Below are positions 1 to 3,666 of a stretch of DNA of 6,634 nucleotides, piece by piece. Origin of the DNA: an uncultured Lachnospiraceae bacterium. GTDB lineage: Bacteria; Bacillota_A; Clostridia; Lachnospirales; Lachnospiraceae. The stretch covers positions 1 through 6,634 of the forward strand of contig CACZQE010000111.1 of NCBI GenBank assembly GCA_902783205.1. Reading direction: 5' to 3'. Below the pieces are notes generated by a model. That model had not been told where the DNA came from. It searched no databases and saw nothing but the letters and a program-made list of their open reading frames with translations. Each line of letters starts with the position of its first letter. Position 1 is the first letter of the stretch. The position numbers and the translations under genes were made by a program.

Positions 1-698
1 ATGATCAGGATGCCGGCTATAATTACCAGAAGGTTTATGGACCGGACCATCTCAGACTGCTCGTGTTTTTTTATCTTTTTTGCTTCCTGGGTAAGCTTTG
101 AAATGTAGGAGTCCTCTCCCACTTTGGTCAGTCTGGCGCAGCACTCGCCGGATATGACAAAGCTTCCTGAAAGCAGAGGACTGTTCCTCTTCTTTGGTAT
201 CTCATCAGATTCACCGTTCAAAAGAGACTCATTAACGTTGATCTCTCCCGCTGCCACCACGGCATCGGCGCAGATCTGGTCTCCTGACTTCAGGATCACC
301 ATATCTCCCAGAACCAGCTTGTCCACCGGTATCCTCCATCTTTTTCCTTCCCGGATCACCACCGCCTCAGGCTGATTCAGTACCGACAGTTCCTCAAGAA
401 TCTTCTTGGTTCGGATCTGCTGAAAAATACCGATTCCCATATTGGCAAAGATAACACCCAGAAAAGTCAGATTGCGGTAGGATCCGGCGGCGATCAGCAG
501 GACCGCCAGAACCGCGAAGATCAGGTTAAAATAGGTGAATACATTTTCTTTTACAATATCCAGGTTGGTCTTTTCCAGAGAATCAGGCTGCCTGTTGACC
601 TTTCCCATCCGGACCGCTTCATTTACCTGTTCGGCAGTCAGACCCATAATCCTGTTCTGCTGTGTCTTTTTCTGCTCTATCTGCATTGTGTCTTCCAC
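1..698 (-). CDS. CtpE-like P-type cation ATPase, N-terminal part (cut by left edge)
   Basis: This is the N-terminal 232 codons of a cation-translocating P-type ATPase; the phosphorylation and ATP-binding domains lie beyond the left edge. Residues 18-36 (MGLTAEQVNEAVRMGKVNR) form the usual N-terminal cation-ATPase segment. Hydrophobic stretches at about 53-72 and 77-95 are TM1 and TM2, and TM3 begins near 219. The actuator domain spans about 105-205, with GDMVILKSGDQICAD at 131-145 and the loop LLNGESDE at 159-166. Asn161 replaces the usual Thr of TGES. The absence of HMA domains and the SLL-GESDE and SGSFV patterns resemble the mycobacterial CtpE (calcium) group rather than heavy-metal pumps. 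The substrate is therefore inferred as Ca2+ or another divalent cation. The start is GTG at 698, because AGGAGG (706-711) lies 7 nt upstream; the in-frame ATG at 686 is too far from it. The gene lies 19 nt after the DUF4956-type gene, in the same operon. Confidence 0.88.
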   Translation of the reverse strand, partial: MEDTMQIEQKKTQQNRIMGLTAEQVNEAVRMGKVNRQPDSLEKTNLDIVKENVFTYFNLIFAVLAVLLIAAGSYRNLTFLGVIFANMGIGIFQQIRTKKILEELSVLNQPEAVVIREGKRWRIPVDKLVLGDMVILKSGDQICADAVVAAGEINVNESLLNGESDEIPKKRNSPLLSGSFVISGECCARLTKVGEDSYISKLTQEAKKIKKHEQSEMVRSINLLVIIAGILI

Positions 699-705
699 AG
701 AACTA

Positions 706-711
706 CCTCCT
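706..711 (-). promoter_or_regulatory. Ribosome binding site that fixes a GTG start
   Basis: The minus strand reads AGGAGG followed by 7 nt and GTG at 698. This is a full consensus Shine-Dalgarno site in the 19-nt gap between the DUF4956-type gene and the P-type ATPase gene. It supports the GTG over the ATG four codons later, which would be 19 nt from the site. Confidence 0.8.
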
Positions 712-717
712 ATCATT

Positions 718-1428
718 CTACAGGATCTGCCTGTTGTCTCTGTCCATGAGAAGCGGGGCTGTGACCAGAGTCACATTCATGTTGCCGTTCCTCTTTCTGA
801 TCTCATCCAGCAATGCCTTGTAGTCAGTGTCCGCCTTCAGCCGGATCCTGTAGCGGAGTTCGCACACGGAACCGAATTCTGTCGTCCTGATCATGATCAG
901 CTTATAATCCCTTGCAAATGTATCAAAAACCGGTTCAAAAACACCTGCGGAAGGCAGGCTTTCCGGCATCCAGATCCTGAGGATCATATGGTCTTCATTT
1001 TCCTGTCCCCATCCGGCTTTCGAAAGAAGGAGACGGAGAATGACCGCAGATAAAGTGACAGACAGTGCCGCAGCCGGCCAGCCTGTTCCGCTGAGAAATC
1101 CGCTGCAAAGAGCCATGAGCAGGTAAAACAGACTCTGCTGTCTGTATAAACCGCCTGCGGAAATCAGAAAAATACATAATCCGCAGAATGCGAGTCCTTC
1201 TCCCACTCCCGACGCCGCATATCCGGCCGCGCCCGTAAGGACACATGTAAAGACCGGCAGAAAAGTAAGAAGTATCGACATGGTCTTTATATCTGTGTCA
1301 TCTTTCTCTATACGCATATATAAAAGGCTGCACAGGAATCCGCATATTAAGCTTGCCGTAAATCCTGCCCCGAAACCTGTCAGAACCTCAAGGTTCGATG
1401 ACAGCCCCGCTGATTGCATTATTGTCAT
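718..1428 (-). CDS. DUF4956-type membrane protein, partner of VTC polymerase
   Basis: This 236-residue protein has an N-terminal membrane half with about four helices (roughly 15-38, 51-73, 77-95, 98-135) and a soluble C-terminal domain of about 90 residues (146-236). I assign it to the DUF4956 type on this layout and length. The C-terminal signature, around YRIRLKADTDYKALLDEIRKR (193-213) followed by NGNMNVTL, and the adjacent VTC-domain gene support this. Function is not established for the family. Its constant pairing with VTC proteins suggests it anchors the polymerase or passes polyphosphate across the membrane, as the small membrane subunit does in the yeast VTC complex; that role is inference. 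The ATG at 1428 has AGGAG (1436-1440) 7 nt upstream. The gene starts 41 nt inside the end of the VTC gene in another frame, so translation is probably coupled. A second in-frame ATG at 1419 is a possible alternative start. Confidence 0.8.
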   Translation of the reverse strand: MTIMQSAGLSSNLEVLTGFGAGFTASLICGFLCSLLYMRIEKDDTDIKTMSILLTFLPVFTCVLTGAAGYAASGVGEGLAFCGLCIFLISAGGLYRQQSLFYLLMALCSGFLSGTGWPAAALSVTLSAVILRLLLSKAGWGQENEDHMILRIWMPESLPSAGVFEPVFDTFARDYKLIMIRTTEFGSVCELRYRIRLKADTDYKALLDEIRKRNGNMNVTLVTAPLLMDRDNRQIL

Positions 1429-2146
1429 ATCCTCTCTCCTTTTTTCCCGCGGTCACAAATTTGGAAAAGGACTGCGGCAGAAGTCCCTCTTCTTTCAGCA
1501 GGTCGCTCAGCCACAAAGGGCATGCTCCTGAAGTCTTGACTTCCATCACACAGAAATCAGCCGGCATAAACAGCTCTTCCCGGGGCCTGACCCGGATCCC
1601 CCCCTCCGCACCTGCCGACCGGAGATTGGTATCCAGAGTAACCCGGACAAAATCTGATTCATCTGTGACAAATGCCACTCTGTCATACGAAATCCGACAG
1701 GCGGGAACTGCCTTTCTTACCTGGAGGCTGTAGGCTGCCTCACCCAGGATCTGCCTGGTCATAAAGGAGGCATCCTGAGGTTCCTGCCGACTTGAAAGAA
1801 ATGCTTCAGCCTCCCCGACAGTCAGTCTGACCCTTCTCTTGGAAACAAATCCGCCGACTTTCTTCTTCATTTCCAGAAAAACATGGTCTTCCGGACCTTT
1901 CACATAACCGTAAGACCGAAGTCGGATCTTCTCCCTGTACCAGGGCTTGAGCAGGGCTTCCTCAAAAGCGTCACCTCTGGCCGTATCCAGATACAGATTA
2001 CATACCTTATACCCCCTGCTCTCCCGGTCATGAGCATCCGCTTTCATGTGCCACTTCAGCACCCGGACGATCTCTTTCATACGGTCCCTGTCTGTCAGGT
2101 ATTTCTTCTCATATCTCTGAAAGCTTTTCTCGTTCTCATAAAACAT
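1388..2146 (-). CDS. VTC-domain polyphosphate polymerase
   Basis: This 252-residue soluble protein has the triphosphate-tunnel fold of the yeast Vtc4 catalytic domain, which makes inorganic polyphosphate from ATP. The alternating charged strands that line the tunnel are visible in order: RYEKKY (11-16), NLYLDT (50-55), REKIRLRSYG (71-80), VFLEMKKK (89-96), SKRRVRL (102-108), SYDRVAF (153-159), RVTLDTNL (168-175), VMEVKT (200-205) and SFSKF (226-230). These correspond to the basic substrate-binding residues and the metal-binding Glu known in Vtc4 (the Arg pair, Lys on following strands, Arg, Arg, Glu in EVK, Lys in SKF). There is no SPX domain and no membrane helix, as is usual for bacterial members; the membrane part is presumably the next gene. 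The start is ATG at 2146, since no other in-frame start precedes RYEKKY. No Shine-Dalgarno site precedes it, and the promoter places +1 at about this ATG. First gene of a three-gene operon. Confidence 0.9.
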   Translation of the reverse strand: MFYENEKSFQRYEKKYLTDRDRMKEIVRVLKWHMKADAHDRESRGYKVCNLYLDTARGDAFEEALLKPWYREKIRLRSYGYVKGPEDHVFLEMKKKVGGFVSKRRVRLTVGEAEAFLSSRQEPQDASFMTRQILGEAAYSLQVRKAVPACRISYDRVAFVTDESDFVRVTLDTNLRSAGAEGGIRVRPREELFMPADFCVMEVKTSGACPLWLSDLLKEEGLLPQSFSKFVTAGKKERGYDNNAISGAVIEP

Positions 2147-2152
2147 CTATTT

Positions 2153-2180
2153 ATTATACCATTGCCTGTAAAGAATTCAA
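2153..2180 (-). promoter_or_regulatory. Extended -10 promoter of the VTC operon
   Basis: The minus strand carries TTGAAT (2175-2180), a 16-bp spacer, then TATAAT (2153-2158) preceded by TGG, giving an extended -10. The expected +1, seven bases after the -10, is position 2146, which is the A of the VTC ATG. The promoter lies directly downstream of the preceding gene's terminator, as expected for an independent unit. Found by eye; the -10 is perfect and the -35 matches 4 of 6. Confidence 0.7.
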
Positions 2181-2193
2181 CTCATGTTCTTTA

Positions 2194-2227
2194 CGAAAAA
2201 TAAGAGCCTCTGATTACTCAGAGGCTC
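2194..2227 (-). terminator. Intrinsic terminator after the PTS IIB gene
   Basis: There is a perfect 10-bp stem (2218-2227 with 2204-2213) and a 4-nt loop. On the minus strand it is followed by TTATTTTT (2203-2196). It lies 17 nt past the IIB stop codon. The opposite side has no T tract, so it acts on the minus strand only. Confidence 0.9.
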
Positions 2228-2244
2228 CGGGAACCTTAGCCGGT

Positions 2245-2541
2245 TTACTCTTTGCTCTCCAGGACTTTGATACAATCCTCTACAACCTGGTCTACATCTG
2301 TTCCGGCCAGCAGACCAAGTGCATTTACCTTGGGTATATTGTAGTCTTCATAGACATGTGTCACGCAGGCCATCAGATCATAAGTATCTTCAGCCAGCTC
2401 AGAGGGGATGCCCTCCGGAGTCGTCACACGGGTAAGTGCGTCATATCCTTTTTCCGCAAGCTTTTCTTTCAGCCTTGCAGCAATCATATTAGATGTGATC
2501 AGCCCAACCCCGCACACACATAATATCTTACATTCCTTCAT
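2245..2541 (-). CDS. Stand-alone PTS IIB subunit, galactitol/lactose-type fold
   Basis: This 98-residue protein matches the single-domain IIB components of sugar phosphotransferase systems, which carry a phosphate on a cysteine between IIA and the sugar. After a short first strand (KILCV), the loop VCGVGLITSN (9-18) matches the family's CGxGxxTS phosphate-binding loop, with Cys10 as the likely phosphocysteine; helix 1 follows (18-32). Cys4 and Cys8 are extra. The length is that of a complete IIB of the galactitol (GatB) type. The ATG at 2541 has AGGAGG (2548-2553) 6 nt upstream. It has its own promoter and terminator and appears monocistronic; no IIA or IIC gene is in the window. It may serve a transporter encoded elsewhere or be regulatory. 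The sugar cannot be told. Confidence 0.82.
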   Translation of the reverse strand: MKECKILCVCGVGLITSNMIAARLKEKLAEKGYDALTRVTTPEGIPSELAEDTYDLMACVTHVYEDYNIPKVNALGLLAGTDVDQVVEDCIKVLESKE

Positions 2542-2556
2542 TTTGAACCTCCTAAG

Positions 2557-2622
2557 TCATTCAAGACTCGCTCTGATACAAGCGAATGATTCTCCCCCTT
2601 ATAGAAGAGGGAGCCTTCTCCC
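2557..2622 (-). promoter_or_regulatory. Structured leader of the PTS IIB mRNA with competing hairpins
   Basis: The predicted 5' leader runs about 110 nt (2650 to 2542). It holds hairpin A (GGGAG 2618-2622, loop AAGG, CTCCC 2609-2613) and hairpin B (2605-2613 with 2592-2600, loop of 4, nine pairs including one G-U). Both use 2609-2613, so only one can form at a time. A third, weaker stem joins 2584-2589 with 2557-2562 (TCATTC/GAATGA), just ahead of the ribosome binding site. I recognise no known riboswitch or T-box. A regulatory role is inference. Confidence 0.4.
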
Positions 2623-2656
2623 ATCTGATAAAAATATGTGAAATATTTCTAATAAA

Positions 2657-2685
2657 AGTCTATCTTACCCGCTTAAATTTGTCAA
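2657..2685 (-). promoter_or_regulatory. Promoter of the PTS IIB gene
   Basis: The minus strand reads TTGACA (2680-2685), a 17-bp spacer, and TAGACT (2657-2662). The -35 is perfect, the spacing is ideal and the -10 matches 4 of 6. It begins 3 nt after the nadE stop codon. Expected +1 is near 2650. Confidence 0.75.
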
Positions 2686-2688
2686 GTT

Positions 2689-3477
2689 TTAATGAAAAGA
2701 CGGACCGTGATCCATCTCATCAAGAATGAATGCGGGCATCAGCTGAAGTTTATGGAGGTTCAGCCGGTGCATGCGGTCAATTTTCTGCCGGATCGCTTCA
2801 TCCTCACACTCACCTGTCAGAATATAGTGGTCCAGCACCTTGTAGGTGAAGCCGATCTTGTCCTCATCCGACATGCCGCTCAAACCGTCTGAGGGAACTT
2901 TCTGCGTCAGACGTTTCGGTACGCCCAGAACCTCTCCGACCTGGATTACTTCGTGGACCAGGAGCTGGGACAGGGGGCTGAAATCACCGGCTGCATCACC
3001 GAACTTGGTGGAGTACCCGATATAGTCCTCAGACCGGTTACATGTATTGACCACTCTTCCGCCCTGGGGCAAAGCCTGGGCTATAGCATAGAGAGTCGCC
3101 ATCCGAAGGCGGGGAGGCATGTTGATCTGAGAATCCCTGGAAAGAGCTTCCGCACCGATCCCACTGCCGGAAAGAGCTTCATTAATAGCGCCGGAAAGGC
3201 CTTTCACGCCCTCATGGATGTTTACGGTCACTGCTGGAATTCCCAGATGGTCTACAATCTCCTGTGAATCTGCAATATCAGCCTGTACCCCGTCAGGCAT
3301 CATCACGCCGACAACTCTGTCTTTTCCAAGCGCTTCTGCCAGCAGGGCTGCCGTAATACTGGAGTCTTTTCCTCCGGAAATACCGACCACAGCGCTGCAT
3401 GACGGTCCGTTCTGTTCAAAATAATCACGAATCCATTTTACAATGTCATTTTTCGTTTTCTCAGGATTTAAAAGCAT
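2689..3477 (-). CDS. nadE: NAD+ synthetase, ammonia-dependent
   Basis: NadE catalyses the last step of NAD synthesis: it adenylates nicotinic acid adenine dinucleotide with ATP and amidates it with ammonia, in the cytoplasm. With Met at 3477 the protein has 262 residues, normal for the short bacterial form. Motifs (in that numbering): the ATP-pyrophosphatase P-loop GISGGKDSS (32-40), NMPPRLRMATLYAIAQ (119-134), TCNRSEDYIGYSTKFGD (145-161), then AGDFSPL, and PSDGLSGMSDEDKIGFTY (195-212). These are the substrate-binding and catalytic segments of the family. There is no glutaminase (CN-hydrolase) domain, so free ammonia should be the nitrogen donor. The start at 3477 is chosen because GGAGG (3486-3490) lies 8 nt upstream; the ATG at 3492 would overlap that site and has no good one of its own. 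The gene has its own promoter. I see no clear terminator after it, so it may read through into the IIB gene. Confidence 0.95.
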   Translation of the reverse strand: MLLNPEKTKNDIVKWIRDYFEQNGPSCSAVVGISGGKDSSITAALLAEALGKDRVVGVMMPDGVQADIADSQEIVDHLGIPAVTVNIHEGVKGLSGAINEALSGSGIGAEALSRDSQINMPPRLRMATLYAIAQALPQGGRVVNTCNRSEDYIGYSTKFGDAAGDFSPLSQLLVHEVIQVGEVLGVPKRLTQKVPSDGLSGMSDEDKIGFTYKVLDHYILTGECEDEAIRQKIDRMHRLNLHKLQLMPAFILDEMDHGPSFH

Positions 3478-3485
3478 ATTTATAT

Positions 3486-3490
3486 CCTCC
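3486..3490 (-). promoter_or_regulatory. Ribosome binding site that decides the nadE start
   Basis: GGAGG on the minus strand ends 8 nt before the ATG at 3477. The longer open frame starting at 3492 would place this site inside its own second and third codons, which argues against that start. Confidence 0.75.
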
Positions 3491-3536
3491 ATGCCCTGTA
3501 TATATGTTACTTTTGCCCTTTATACTCATTTAGTAT

Positions 3537-3545
3537 ATTATAGCA
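3537..3545 (-). promoter_or_regulatory. Extended -10 promoter of nadE
   Basis: The minus strand reads TGCTATAAT, a perfect extended -10. No good -35 is visible upstream, where the DNA is GC-rich, as can occur with extended -10 promoters. Expected +1 is near 3530, giving a leader of about 53 nt before the ATG at 3477. It lies between the metal-ATPase terminator and nadE. Confidence 0.6.
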
Positions 3546-3591
3546 GACCCCGCCCCGGAAGTACAGATTGCAGGCCGGCTCTTTATGACAC

Positions 3592-3638
3592 AAAAAACAG
3601 GCGCCTGTCCGCGGTGATGCGTCCGCGGCAGGCGCCTG
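3592..3638 (-). terminator. Strong intrinsic terminator after the metal ATPase gene
   Basis: A 16-bp GC-rich stem pairs 3623-3638 with 3598-3614, with one bulged base (3608) and an 8-nt loop (3615-3622). On the minus strand it is followed by TTTTTT (3597-3592). It starts 28 nt after the ATPase stop codon. Each arm is made of two self-palindromes, CAGGCGCCTG and CCGCGG. Confidence 0.93.
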
Positions 3639-3666
3639 CCCTCTATAAAAAGGAGGAGTAATGCTC

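Noticed and set aside
535..1053. Plus-strand open frame of 172 codons opposite the DUF4956-type and ATPase genes.
   Set aside because: It spans the ends of two real minus-strand genes and their ribosome binding site and shows no recognisable protein features.
3490..3492. ATG at 3492 as the nadE start.
   Set aside because: The GGAGG site lies within its first codons and serves the ATG at 3477 instead; the added five residues match nothing in the family.
3478..3536. A possible NAD-related riboswitch in the nadE leader.
   Set aside because: The leader is only about 53 nt, AT-rich and without a convincing stem, so there is nothing to support a riboswitch.
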